Assembly: GCF_900230225.1 (NCBI RefSeq)
Contig: NZ_OCNH01000004.1
Span: 310,001 to 374,000 of the forward strand
Origin: Spirosoma fluviale
Lineage (GTDB): Bacteria > Bacteroidota > Bacteroidia > Cytophagales > Spirosomataceae
Reading direction: 5' to 3'
DNA length: 64,000 nucleotides
The first letter of the stretch is position 1. Each line of letters starts with the position of its first letter. The notes beneath the pieces were generated by a model that saw only the letters and a program-made list of their open reading frames with translations, did not search any database and had not been told where the DNA came from. Of the stretch, positions 8,667 through 16,297 are shown one piece after another. A program made the position numbers and the translations under genes.

Positions 8667-9674
8667 ATGAAAAACAACCTGCTCTCTATTATGATTTTCC
8701 TGTGTTGCGCTCTGGCAACGCAGCTACTCAGTCAGCGTGTATCGGCGCAAACGGCTACGGCCAGTGCCAGCATGACCGTTGAGCAACTGAAAGCGATCAA
8801 AGCCATTAAAGTAGCCAACCTTGACAAAGACACCTATTTCAAATCGGGCGGCTTTATCCTGGACCGCTACGAAGAGCGCCCTGCCTATGTGTTTACCTAC
8901 AGTGATGGCATCACGCGCAAGATTTACCTGTACAAAGTGTTCACGGTGGAGGATACCAAGGAGCTTGGCTTACTGGCCATTTACCAGAACACAAAAACCA
9001 ACGAGGTGAAACCCTTCGTGATTCCCGGTGCCACGGGCGACCGGAAAGCGTGGGATGCGTACATCGACGACCTGAAATACGTTGGTGAGAAAGAACCCGG
9101 CCTGATGTCGACGCTAACGTTCGTGCTGTCGCGCGAGATGGCGAATCTGCTATCGGGTGGGGCGGGCAAAACCGAAGAAGGTGGCAAGAAAAAGGAAGAA
9201 TATAACTTTTGCTTCGCTGCCGATGCGCCTGTTACACTAGCCGATGGCTCGTCAAAAGCGATCAGCGACGTAAAAACGGGCGATGTCGTACTAGGTTACG
9301 ATGCCAAAACAAAAACCCTGACGCCAACCCACGTCACGAAGATAGACATTCATAAAAATGCCGATTACAAGCTGACTGGTGTGTGGCTGGCGTCGATCAA
9401 TGAACTCACTGCCGACACCCGTAGCACACTCGGTGCCCCTACGTTACTGGAAGCGACGGCCAATCACCCTGTTTTAACCGCTACTGGCCGCAAAGCATTG
9501 GGCGAAGTAAAAGCAGGCGAGGTCCTGTATCGGTATGAAGCAGCCACCAATCGTGTTATTGGTTACAAAGTCGTTCAGACAGAATCGGCCATCCGGTCGG
9601 TGAGGGCCGTGTACAATCTGGCTACCGAAACCGGTGCTTATCTAATTGGTGAGACCGTAGTGTTGGACAAATAA
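8667..9674 (+). CDS. Secreted protein with C-terminal Hint (hedgehog/intein) domain
   Basis: A TTG at 8649 lies inside the preceding repeat, so ATG 8667 is chosen (335 residues, Sec signal MKNNLLSIMIFLCCALATQL). Residues about 30-175 are an unrecognised domain rich in aromatic and charged residues. A Hint domain starts at Cys182 (NFCFAADAPVTLADG) and continues with SDVKTGDVVLGYD and the B-block ATANHPVL (His267), then VYNLATETGAYLIGETVVL near the C-terminus. The catalytic Cys and TxxH motif are present, but the usual C-terminal His-Asn pair is not. Such domains catalyse an N-S acyl shift and can cleave or ligate the upstream part. The cellular role is unknown. Confidence 0.82.
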   Translation: MKNNLLSIMIFLCCALATQLLSQRVSAQTATASASMTVEQLKAIKAIKVANLDKDTYFKSGGFILDRYEERPAYVFTYSDGITRKIYLYKVFTVEDTKELGLLAIYQNTKTNEVKPFVIPGATGDRKAWDAYIDDLKYVGEKEPGLMSTLTFVLSREMANLLSGGAGKTEEGGKKKEEYNFCFAADAPVTLADGSSKAISDVKTGDVVLGYDAKTKTLTPTHVTKIDIHKNADYKLTGVWLASINELTADTRSTLGAPTLLEATANHPVLTATGRKALGEVKAGEVLYRYEAATNRVIGYKVVQTESAIRSVRAVYNLATETGAYLIGETVVLDK

Positions 9675-9697
9675 CCCTTCCTACAAACATTCTTTTT

Positions 9698-9731
9698 AAA
9701 AGCCCGCTCTGTAAGTCAGCGGGCTTTTTAT
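9698..9731 (+). terminator. Intrinsic terminator after the Hint gene
   Basis: AAAAGCCCGCT and AGCGGGCTTTTTATT form a hairpin with a short loop and a T-run, a typical Rho-independent terminator. The following 200 bases to the small peptide gene are AT-rich without other features. Confidence 0.85.
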
Positions 9732-9929
9732 TTGTAAGCAGCTCTATCAACTAGAAAAATGGAGAGTAATCCTGAATAAATTTGGCACAAAGACCATATA
9801 TGGATTGGGAAGAAAGACTTTACCTGTAAATTTTTAGTACTTTATTTACGATTTTGTATACTAATACATATATTGGCACTAAATGAGAAATACCTGTTCT
9901 TTTGGTCATCGTTCATAGTAAACCTATTC

Positions 9930-10073
9930 ATGTATCTTGTGAAAAAACCATCCCACGCCACACCTCAGCCCAAGCGGGCTTATCAATCGCCCAAACTCAA
10001 GACGCTGGGCAATGTCAAATTCCTCACACTCAAAACCGGCTCATCCGTCGATGGATTCGGCACCTTTGGCTGA
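9930..10073 (+). CDS. Lasso-type RiPP precursor peptide (orphan)
   Basis: This 47-residue ORF begins MYLVKKPSHATPQPKR; GTG 9939 is another possible start, and an upstream TTG at 9873 would add a hydrophobic stretch that is unlikely to be real. Residues 18-33 are YQSPKLKTLGNVKFLT, matching the lasso-peptide leader pattern YxxPxLxxLGxVxxLT recognised by the RRE protein. The tail LKTGSSVDGFGTFG would be the core, with one Asp (Asp41) as possible ring acceptor. If Thr33 is leader position -2, the core begins at Lys35 and Asp is core residue 7. No cyclase (asparagine-synthetase-like), leader peptidase or RRE gene is visible in the window. Family assignment rests on the leader only. Confidence 0.68.
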   Translation: MYLVKKPSHATPQPKRAYQSPKLKTLGNVKFLTLKTGSSVDGFGTFG

Positions 10074-10106
10074 TTCCTTTACAACCGAGCTAAGAAGGTT
10101 GAGTAC

Positions 10107-10555
10107 TTACAGGGTAATTGCTACGGCAACAAATGTCAGCGTGAAAGTCGTGCCTTTACCAGCTTCGCTTACTGCCTGTAAGGCCCCCTGATTAACATCG
10201 ACCAGCTCATTAACCAGCACAAGCCCCGGCCCTGTACCTTGCTCGCGGCCCGTTCCCAAACGCGATGTTTGCTTGTCCAGGCGAAATAGATCCGCTACTA
10301 GTTGGGGTTCCATGCCAATACCGGTGTCCCGAATAATGAGTTGGCCGAAGCCATTATCTTCCTGGAAGTTTACCAATACGCTGCCCCCCGCATGGGTAAA
10401 CTTCAGAGCATTTTGCAACAAGTTCCGACAAATAACGGAGAGGTGGTTTTTGTCGGCCTTCAGGCTGGCATCTACCGCACCGGCGACCGCAAGTCGTGCG
10501 ACAAAATAGCGAACAGTTTATTTTTAGTCGCATTGAGTTGTACGGCCGATAGCAG
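10107..10555 (-). pseudogene. Histidine kinase remnant with internal deletion and stop
   Basis: On the minus strand an H-box (LNATKNKLFAILSHDLRSPV) appears near 10535-10475. A stop follows it, and then almost directly the N-box (LLQNALKFTHAGGSVLVNF), G1 (IIRDTGIGM) and G2 (GTGPGLVLVNELV) of a HATPase_c domain. In an intact kinase the H-box and N-box are separated by roughly 100 or more residues, so the dimerisation helix and the start of the ATPase domain have been lost. The distal part is still open for 104 residues, but the gene cannot encode a working kinase. It lies immediately downstream of the broken regulator below. Confidence 0.8.
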
Positions 10556-10569
10556 CCGTAGCGCGGGCC

Positions 10570-11129
10570 AGTTGCTGCCGTAACGCAGAGGAACACATCA
10601 CCTTTGAGCTGCTCTTCCATTTTGCTGATCGAGAGCATGGGCAGATATGACTTCTCTTTGGTAATGATCTGTAAAAAATGCTCCTGGGCCTTCATATAGA
10701 GCACATCATGGTAGCCAATCTGAACGTAGTTGTTGTTTTCCCGGATAAAAAAAACGGCGCTAACGCAATCGTTTCGGGAGCCAGAGTAAGTCGTTTTTTT
10801 ACTTTCTCAATACTGAGCATAAACCGCTCAGGGTCCAGGGTTTCAACAGGAAATCAACCGGCGATACGTCATAACAGCCGAGGGCATATTCGGCGTGTGA
10901 TGTCACAAAGATGACCAACGGACCATTCTGTAGACTCCGAGCCATGCTTATCGGGCATTTCAATATCGCAGACCAGCAGGTCTATGTCATGCACTTTCAT
11001 TTTGGCATACGCATCCATGGCCGAATCGCAGGTATCGACTAATTCCAGGAGTGGATGCATGTCAACAAATTTGCCAATGGTCTTCCGCCAACTGGCATTA
11101 TTATCGACAACTAGGGTATATATCTTCAT
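10570..11129 (-). pseudogene. LytTR family response regulator, frameshifted
   Basis: ATG 11129 begins a receiver domain (MKIYTLVVDNNASWRKTIGK, then LLVCDIEMPDKHG with the phospho-acceptor Asp). After GSES the frame shifts; the other frame continues with NGPLVIFVTSHAEYALGCY and SPVDFLLKP. A second shift leads to DPERFMLSIEKVKKR, and a LytTR DNA-binding domain is readable as FFIRENNNYVQIGYHDVLYM and HFLQIITKEKSYLPM. It ends at KMEEQLKGDVF, without the usual final strand. At least two frameshifts and a lost C-terminus make it a pseudogene. LytTR regulators usually pair with a kinase, here also broken. Confidence 0.82.
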
Positions 11130-11242
11130 AGAAGAAAATGTATATAAATGGTAGGTTAATAGATTTTATATAGTTGGGATACTGATGATACGCTTCTGGA
11201 TACGCGACCGAAAAGCGAAATAATCTATTTAATACTAGCTCA

Positions 11243-11272
11243 TTGCCCCATTCAACTTTTGCCGTATTTTTG
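11243..11272 (+). promoter_or_regulatory. Bacteroidota-type promoter for the thiolase gene
   Basis: TTG at 11243-11245 is followed after 19 bases by TATTTTTG (11265-11272), an exact match to the Bacteroidota consensus TTG-N19-TAnnTTTG. Transcription would begin near 11279, giving a leader of about 40 bases before the thiolase ATG. Confidence 0.7.
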
Positions 11273-11286
11273 CCAGACCGAAAACC

Positions 11287-11300
11287 GTATGCATGCATAC
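11287..11300. promoter_or_regulatory. Perfect 14-bp palindrome, candidate operator
   Basis: GTATGCATGCATAC is a perfect palindrome lying just downstream of the predicted transcription start and 18 bases before the thiolase start codon, a typical repressor position. Fatty-acid oxidation genes are often controlled by TetR- or GntR-type FadR proteins. No regulator gene is adjacent, so the assignment is by position only. Confidence 0.5.
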
Positions 11301-11318
11301 TAATTTTTCAACCAGAAT

Positions 11319-12527
11319 ATGGCAGAAGCCTTCATTTATGATGCCGTTCGCACACCCAGGGGCCGGGGCAAGAGCGACGGTTCGCTGCATGATGTACAGC
11401 CCATCCAACTCCTCACCAGCGTTCTGCGCGAACTCCGCGACCGCAACCAACTCGACACCTCGCTCGTGGATGACGTGATCATGGGTTGTGTAACGCCCAT
11501 TGGCGAGCAAGGAGCCGACATTGCCCGAACGGCCGCGCTCGAAGCCGGTTACGACGAATCGGTAGCCGGGGTGCAGCTCAACCGATTTTGCTCATCGGGG
11601 CTGGAAGCCATCAATATGGCTGCGGCCTATGTCATGTCGGGGCAAGTGGATGCGATTGTGGCCGGTGGTGTTGAGTCGATGTCGCGGGTGCCGATGGGCT
11701 CCGATGGGGGCGCTATCTTCATGAATCCGCAGATTGTGGCTCGTCATAACATCGTCCCGCAAGGCATTTCGGCCGATTTAATTGCTACAAAATACGGCTA
11801 CTCCCGCTCAGATGTCGACACGTTCGCGGCTGAGTCGTACCGTCGGGCGGTAGACGCGCAGGCGGATAATCGCTTTCATAAAACCCTCGTTCCCCTCAAA
11901 GATGAGATCGGCATGACGCTGTTAGACCGCGACGAGGGTGTCCGTCCCGGCACTACAGTGGAAAGCCTGGGCAAACTCAAACCCGCTTTCGAGGCTATGG
12001 GCAAAATGGGCTTAGATGCACTTGCGCTGCTCAAATACGCCCAGTATGATAAAATCAACCACGTTCACCACGCAGGTAATTCCTCACAGATTGTTGATGG
12101 AGCTGCCGGGGTGTTGATTGGTAGCCAGGAATTCGGGGAGAAAACAGGCTTGAAAGCCCGCGCTCGAATCAAAGCCTTTGCCATTGTGGGTTCTGAACCA
12201 ACGATCATGCTGACGGGACCGGTTCCTGCCACGCGCAAAGTGCTCAAACGGGCAGGTATGAACATCAGTGATATTGATCTGTTTGAAGTAAACGAAGCCT
12301 TTGCCGCCGTGCCGCTACTCTTCATGGAAGAGTTTGGCGTGGATCACAGCAAGCTGAATGTAAATGGAGGAGCCATTGCGCTGGGCCATCCGCTGGGCGC
12401 AACGGGAGCCATTATCTCGGCGACACTGATCGATGAACTGGAACGTTCGGGGAAGCAGTTTGGCCTGTCGACGTTGTGTATTGGGGGCGGCATGGGCATT
12501 GCCACCATTTTTGAACGGATTAATTAG
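11319..12527 (+). CDS. fadA: Acetyl-CoA acetyltransferase / 3-ketoacyl-CoA thiolase
   Basis: The 402-residue protein has the full thiolase signature: acyl-enzyme Cys91 in NRFCSSGLEAINM, GGVESMSRVPMG, NVNGGAIALGHPLGATGA with the catalytic His, and the second Cys in STLCIGGGMGIA. It removes acetyl-CoA from 3-ketoacyl-CoA in the last step of beta-oxidation, or condenses acetyl-CoA in reverse. A multifunctional hydratase/dehydrogenase lies 700 bases downstream on the same strand, so the degradative role is likely. Its own promoter and a palindrome precede it. The choice between fadA and atoB type is not certain. Confidence 0.92.
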   Translation: MAEAFIYDAVRTPRGRGKSDGSLHDVQPIQLLTSVLRELRDRNQLDTSLVDDVIMGCVTPIGEQGADIARTAALEAGYDESVAGVQLNRFCSSGLEAINMAAAYVMSGQVDAIVAGGVESMSRVPMGSDGGAIFMNPQIVARHNIVPQGISADLIATKYGYSRSDVDTFAAESYRRAVDAQADNRFHKTLVPLKDEIGMTLLDRDEGVRPGTTVESLGKLKPAFEAMGKMGLDALALLKYAQYDKINHVHHAGNSSQIVDGAAGVLIGSQEFGEKTGLKARARIKAFAIVGSEPTIMLTGPVPATRKVLKRAGMNISDIDLFEVNEAFAAVPLLFMEEFGVDHSKLNVNGGAIALGHPLGATGAIISATLIDELERSGKQFGLSTLCIGGGMGIATIFERIN

Positions 12528-12985
12528 GAAGCAATATCACTGACCGAGCGGATAAGCTGAATGCCTTCGCCTAAACAAGCGGGCGCAAAGTCAGCATCGT
12601 AACTGGCGATTTTCTCAATTCCATTGAGTTTACAGGTAGCGAGAATGAGAGCGTCGTTCGGAAGCAGATTGTACTGTTCCATATAATGCAGGTAAAGAGG
12701 AATGACGCCTGGACCCGGTTCAAGAAAGATCATTTTGCTCAAAAATTCGACCGGATTGTGCTACTCAATGATGGCAGGAATTGTTTTATCCCGCTTTAGT
12801 GTCAGTGGAGCTTTACCACCTTCAATGATAAGTAAGTAAAATGTGTATTCGCTTAGAACAATCTGGCTAATACAGATTTCATATTTATCGTTCAGAACTA
12901 AATAATCAAATAAATCGGTCCGATTTCCTTTAGTGCTTTCAACCAGAATAGAACTGTCCAAGAAGATTCTACTGCTCATAAACAT
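12524..12985 (-). pseudogene. PIN-domain (VapC-like) toxin interrupted by an in-frame amber codon
   Basis: The frame reads MFMSSRIFLDSSILVEST, where Asp starts the PIN active site, then LSEYTFYLLII, up to a TAG at 12761-12763. The same frame continues without shift as HNPVEFLSKMIFLEPG and ends with NLLPNDALILATC and IASYDADF, the C-terminal acidic residues of PIN nucleases. The whole frame would encode about 150 residues. The TAG removes half of the active site, so the toxin is probably dead unless it is read through or the base is an error. The start overlaps the end of the antitoxin gene; the 3' end overlaps the thiolase stop by 4 bases tail-to-tail. Confidence 0.7.
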
Positions 12986-13196
12986 TATAATCCTCTTCCG
13001 AAAAGTCAATTTTAACCCGATTGAGCTTCGCAAAGAATGCTTGAGAAGCCTCCGCTAGTGTTGTTGTTTCCTCAGGTTGCGATTCTTCTTTAGCTGGCCT
13101 GAATTCGACAATAATAGGCTCGTCGCGCATTTCGTCTGGCACCTTAAAGGTAATCTGGCCGTTCTGCGGCTTTTGAATCAGTCTGATAGCGCCCAT
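12969..13196 (-). CDS. Antitoxin-like protein paired with the PIN toxin
   Basis: A 75-residue acidic protein (MGAIRLIQKPQNGQITFKVP and a tail FSEEDYNVYEQ) is encoded directly upstream of and overlapping the PIN frame. Size, order and overlap are those of a VapB-type antitoxin: an N-terminal beta-rich DNA-binding part and a flexible acidic C-terminus that masks the nuclease. It contains no recognised stop or shift. The family is not named with certainty. Confidence 0.65.
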   Translation of the reverse strand: MGAIRLIQKPQNGQITFKVPDEMRDEPIIVEFRPAKEESQPEETTTLAEASQAFFAKLNRVKIDFSEEDYNVYEQ

Positions 13197-13238
13197 GTCA
13201 TCTTTGTTTTTGGTAAAAATACAACAAACTTTTCAAGC

Positions 13239-15410
13239 ATGATCACCTACACCGTTGACCAACATATAGCCATCATTTCGTGGGCGATGACCACCTCGCC
13301 CATGAACGTCCTCAACGACGAATCGATTCCGGCATTTGACGCGGCTCTGCAACGCGCCTTTGCCGATGAATCCGTTAAGGGCCTGATTATAACGTCCGAA
13401 AAGCCCGAATTTGTGGCCGGTGCCGATCTGAAAATGATTCTTCGCGCCAACGATAGCCCCCCCGCCGAGATGCTGAAGGTTTCGACTGAACTGAACCGGG
13501 TGTTCCGTAGTATCGAGACATCGGGCAAGCCAACCGTTGCCGCCATTAACGGCACCGCACTGGGTGGCGGCTACGAAATCTGCCTGGCCTGCCACTACCG
13601 CATAGCCCTGAATAATCCAAAGACCCAGATTGGTCTGGTCGAAGTGACCATTGGCCTGCTACCGGGTGCCGGTGGTACCCAGCGGCTCCCCCGTATGCTT
13701 GGCATCCAGGCCGCTTTGCCGCTTATTCTGGAAGGCAAAAAAGTGGGTGTTCAGGAAGCCAAGAACCTCGGCATGATCGACGACATCGCCGACAGCCCCG
13801 ACGAGATGATGGCCAAAGCCCGCGCCTGGATAGAAGCAAACGGAACGTCCGCCGGGTCAAAGCCTCTGAAACCCTGGGACGAGATTGATCGGAAAACGGG
13901 AAAGATTGTTGGTAAGGACAATTTCAAGGTTCCCGGCGGCAACATTCAGAGTCCGGTAGGTGCCCAGACCTTTGCCGCTGGCACGGCCATGCTCATGGAT
14001 AAAACCAAAGGCAACTACCCCGCCCCGCTCGAAATAATGGCGTGTGTCTACGAAGGCTTACAGGTTAACATCGACCGGGCACTGATGATCGAAGCCCGGC
14101 ATTTTGTGAAGGTGGCAACCTCAAAAGTGGCGAAGAGCCTTATCCAGACAATGTTTCTGGGCATGAACGAAGCCAATAAAGGAGCCAGCCGCCCCAAAGA
14201 CCAACAGAAGACGGATGTTAAAAAGCTTGGCATTCTGGGCGCGGGCATGATGGGCGCGGGCATTGCTTATGTGTCGGCTCAGGCCGGGATTGAAGTTGTC
14301 CTGAAAGACGTATCAGTCGAGGCAGCCGAAAAAGGAAAAGACTATTCACGGAACCTGCTTCAGAAAGGCGTCGAACGTGGTAAAGTTGACCCAACCAAAG
14401 TAGATGGCATTCTGAACCTGATTAAACCCACCGCCGATTTGCAGGATTTGCAGGGCTGCGACCTTATTATTGAAGCGGTCTTTGAGAACCGCGAGTTAAA
14501 AGCACAGGTAACGAAAGAAGCCGAACCCACGCTGGCCGAAAACGGGTTGGGTGTATTTGGCTCCAACACCTCCACCCTACCCATCAGCGGACTGGCGCAG
14601 GCATCGGCAAAACCCGAGAATTTCATCGGCATTCACTTCTTCTCGCCCGTCGACAAGATGATGCTCGTGGAGATCATTGTGGGTAAAGAAACGTCGGATT
14701 ATGCGCTGGCCGTTGCGATGGATTTTACCCGAAAAATCCGCAAAACACCCATTGTCGTCAATGACGCACGTGGGTTCTACACATCGCGGTGTTTTGGCAC
14801 TTATTCGGCGGAGGGGATGGAGCTGCTTAAAGAGGGCGTTAACCCGATTCTGATCGAGAATGCCGGAAAAGATGCCGGGATGCCCGTTGGTCCGCTGGCC
14901 GTAACGGACGAAGTAGCACTGGATCTGGTCTATAAAATTGCCGGACAGGGCATCAAAGACGGAGCCGTTCGCGAAGACGATACCAGTTATCAGGTGGCGA
15001 AGCAGTTCGTTGAGCTGGGCCGAACGGGTAAGAAGGCCAAAGCCGGGTTTTACGATTACGCGGACGACCGAAGCAAGAAACTATGGCCGGGTTTGCAGGA
15101 CCTGTTTCCACAAGCTGGACAACAGCCTACGGTAGAGGAGGTAAAAACGCGTTTGCTTTACCGGCAGGCCATCGAAGCCGTCCGCTGCTTCGAAGAAAAC
15201 GTAGTCCGCACCAAGCTCGATGCTGACCTCGGCTCTATTCTGGCCTGGGGCTTTCCTGCCTATACCGGTGGAGCCGTCTCATTCGTGGATTTCGTTGGCG
15301 TCGACACCTTCGTTCAAACACTGGATCGCCTGGCGGACCAGTACGGCGAACGCTTCCGCCCAACAGAGTCCCTGCGGGAGCGGGCCGGAAAGCAGGAACT
15401 GGCTAGCTAA
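13239..15410 (+). CDS. fadJ: 3-hydroxyacyl-CoA dehydrogenase / enoyl-CoA hydratase (FadJ/FadB-type)
   Basis: The open frame begins at 13077, but that stretch is antisense to the antitoxin gene; ATG 13239 (MITYTVDQHIAIISW) is chosen, giving 723 residues, the usual size. The N-terminal crotonase domain shows EFVAGADLKMI, NGTALGGGYEICLAC (oxyanion hole) and LLPGAGGTQRLPRM. From about residue 327 the NAD-binding domain reads LGILGAGMMGAGIAY, followed by the dehydrogenase part with IGIHFFSPVDKMMLVEII and NDARGFYTSRCF. It hydrates trans-2-enoyl-CoA and oxidises the 3-hydroxyacyl-CoA, feeding the thiolase just upstream. Confidence 0.93.
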   Translation: MITYTVDQHIAIISWAMTTSPMNVLNDESIPAFDAALQRAFADESVKGLIITSEKPEFVAGADLKMILRANDSPPAEMLKVSTELNRVFRSIETSGKPTVAAINGTALGGGYEICLACHYRIALNNPKTQIGLVEVTIGLLPGAGGTQRLPRMLGIQAALPLILEGKKVGVQEAKNLGMIDDIADSPDEMMAKARAWIEANGTSAGSKPLKPWDEIDRKTGKIVGKDNFKVPGGNIQSPVGAQTFAAGTAMLMDKTKGNYPAPLEIMACVYEGLQVNIDRALMIEARHFVKVATSKVAKSLIQTMFLGMNEANKGASRPKDQQKTDVKKLGILGAGMMGAGIAYVSAQAGIEVVLKDVSVEAAEKGKDYSRNLLQKGVERGKVDPTKVDGILNLIKPTADLQDLQGCDLIIEAVFENRELKAQVTKEAEPTLAENGLGVFGSNTSTLPISGLAQASAKPENFIGIHFFSPVDKMMLVEIIVGKETSDYALAVAMDFTRKIRKTPIVVNDARGFYTSRCFGTYSAEGMELLKEGVNPILIENAGKDAGMPVGPLAVTDEVALDLVYKIAGQGIKDGAVREDDTSYQVAKQFVELGRTGKKAKAGFYDYADDRSKKLWPGLQDLFPQAGQQPTVEEVKTRLLYRQAIEAVRCFEENVVRTKLDADLGSILAWGFPAYTGGAVSFVDFVGVDTFVQTLDRLADQYGERFRPTESLRERAGKQELAS

Positions 15411-15491
15411 CGACCTGGCGCGAGTCTGTATTCGTAACGGTTTGTGTAGTCAGTATTTACTGACGCAAGCAAACACAAATAACTCACAACT

Positions 15492-15564
15492 AGCGCTGAA
15501 GGGCGGTGCTTTTAAACGCTATATCATAAAGATATGGCGTTTAAAAGCACCGCCCTTCAGCGCT
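15492..15564. repeat. 73-bp near-perfect palindrome
   Basis: The arm AGCGCTGAAGGGCGGTGCTT (continuing TTAAACGC) is matched exactly by its reverse complement ending at 15564, with ATAAA as loop and a single mismatch near the loop (CTATATC / GATATGG). The stem is about 34 bp. It sits directly against a truncated copy of the rnhB 3' end. It could be a terminator for fadJ or the end of a mobile element. Confidence 0.85.
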
Positions 15565-15653
15565 TACAACAATCGAAAACTCATTCGGTGGTATTTGGTT
15601 GGGCCAAACTGCCGGATGGGCGTGGGATAGCCCACATTCTGCGCCCAGCCATA
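15565..15653. repeat. Truncated duplicate of the rnhB 3' end (direct repeat, copy A)
   Basis: From TACAACAATCGAAAACTCAT to CGCCCAGCCATA this stretch copies 16299-16403, the 3' end of rnhB. The only clear differences are a missing 15-base block (AGCAGCTCGGTGAAT) and one substitution. Both copies have the same orientation, and the RelE-type toxin-antitoxin pair lies exactly between them. Confidence 0.85.
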
Positions 15654-15666
15654 CGAATTACAGCAA

Positions 15667-15993
15667 TTAAGGTATTTCAGAGAGCAAGTTGTTCAAGGTT
15701 TCATCGCTAATGTCGGTCTGCTCAGACTTGTCATAAATTGATACAAGATACACAATCTCATCAACCACCCGAACGCAGGTAACTACGCGTGCCCCTCCTC
15801 GCTTCCCTTTTCCTTTTGAGCGAATACCCATCCTGATTTTGTAAAATCCATGCTGCATGGCAACACCTCGAAAAGGGTTTTCTGTGAGGTCATCGATAAG
15901 TTGTCCCAACTCAAGCTTGAGGGACTTATACTTTTTTGTGAGTCGTCGCGCTTCGCGCTCAAAATTAGTTATCGTTTCGACCCTATAGCTCAT
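15667..15993 (-). CDS. RelE/ParE-family toxin
   Basis: The 108-residue basic protein begins MSYRVETITNFEREARRLTK and has the RelE-like pattern of an N-terminal helical hairpin (LTKKYKSLKLELGQLIDDL), then a beta-sheet with HGFYKIRMGI and VVTCVRVVDEIVYLVSIYDK. Such toxins are ribosome-dependent mRNA nucleases (RelE) or gyrase poisons (ParE). Its ATG overlaps the stop of the upstream antitoxin by 4 bases (ATGA). It is intact. The branch of the superfamily is not determinable by eye. Confidence 0.8.
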   Translation of the reverse strand: MSYRVETITNFEREARRLTKKYKSLKLELGQLIDDLTENPFRGVAMQHGFYKIRMGIRSKGKGKRGGARVVTCVRVVDEIVYLVSIYDKSEQTDISDETLNNLLSEIP

Positions 15994-16199
15994 AGGTCGT
16001 TAAGGAAATCGCGTGCGGGTCTTGATTTCGCCTTACCCTGCTCAACCGCTCTTAACTCCTCTACTCCTTGCCGAATGTTCGCCAAAACGGCATCATCCGA
16101 ATCCTCTTCATTCTTGATACGAACAAACGGTAGATGGTAAATCAGGTCTTTGAAGAAACTGACTTCTTTATCATCTATTTCAAGTGTCAAAACAGCCAT
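15990..16199 (-). CDS. Antitoxin of the RelE/ParE-type module
   Basis: The 69-residue protein MAVLTLEIDDKEVSFFKDLI... has a short beta-strand start, an acidic middle (RIKNEEDSDDAVLANIRQG) and a charged helical tail. It is translationally coupled to the toxin by a 4-base overlap. It should neutralise the toxin and repress the pair. Identification is by size and position; the DNA-binding fold is not certain. Confidence 0.75.
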   Translation of the reverse strand: MAVLTLEIDDKEVSFFKDLIYHLPFVRIKNEEDSDDAVLANIRQGVEELRAVEQGKAKSRPARDFLNDL

Positions 16200-16297
16200 A
16201 ATTGTAGAATTCGTAACTAAGTTAAAGATAATGGATTTACCCCATAACTAGTTTGGCCAAAAATCATTTTAGTTGTTCAAACTAAGGATGACGTTGC

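Noticed and set aside
9873..9929. TTG start extending the RiPP peptide N-terminus
   Set aside because: It would add a hydrophobic stretch unlike lasso leaders; ATG 9930 or GTG 9939 fits the family.
13077..13238. N-terminal extension of the FadJ-like protein
   Set aside because: This part is antisense to the antitoxin gene and has no crotonase similarity; ATG 13239 starts the family sequence.
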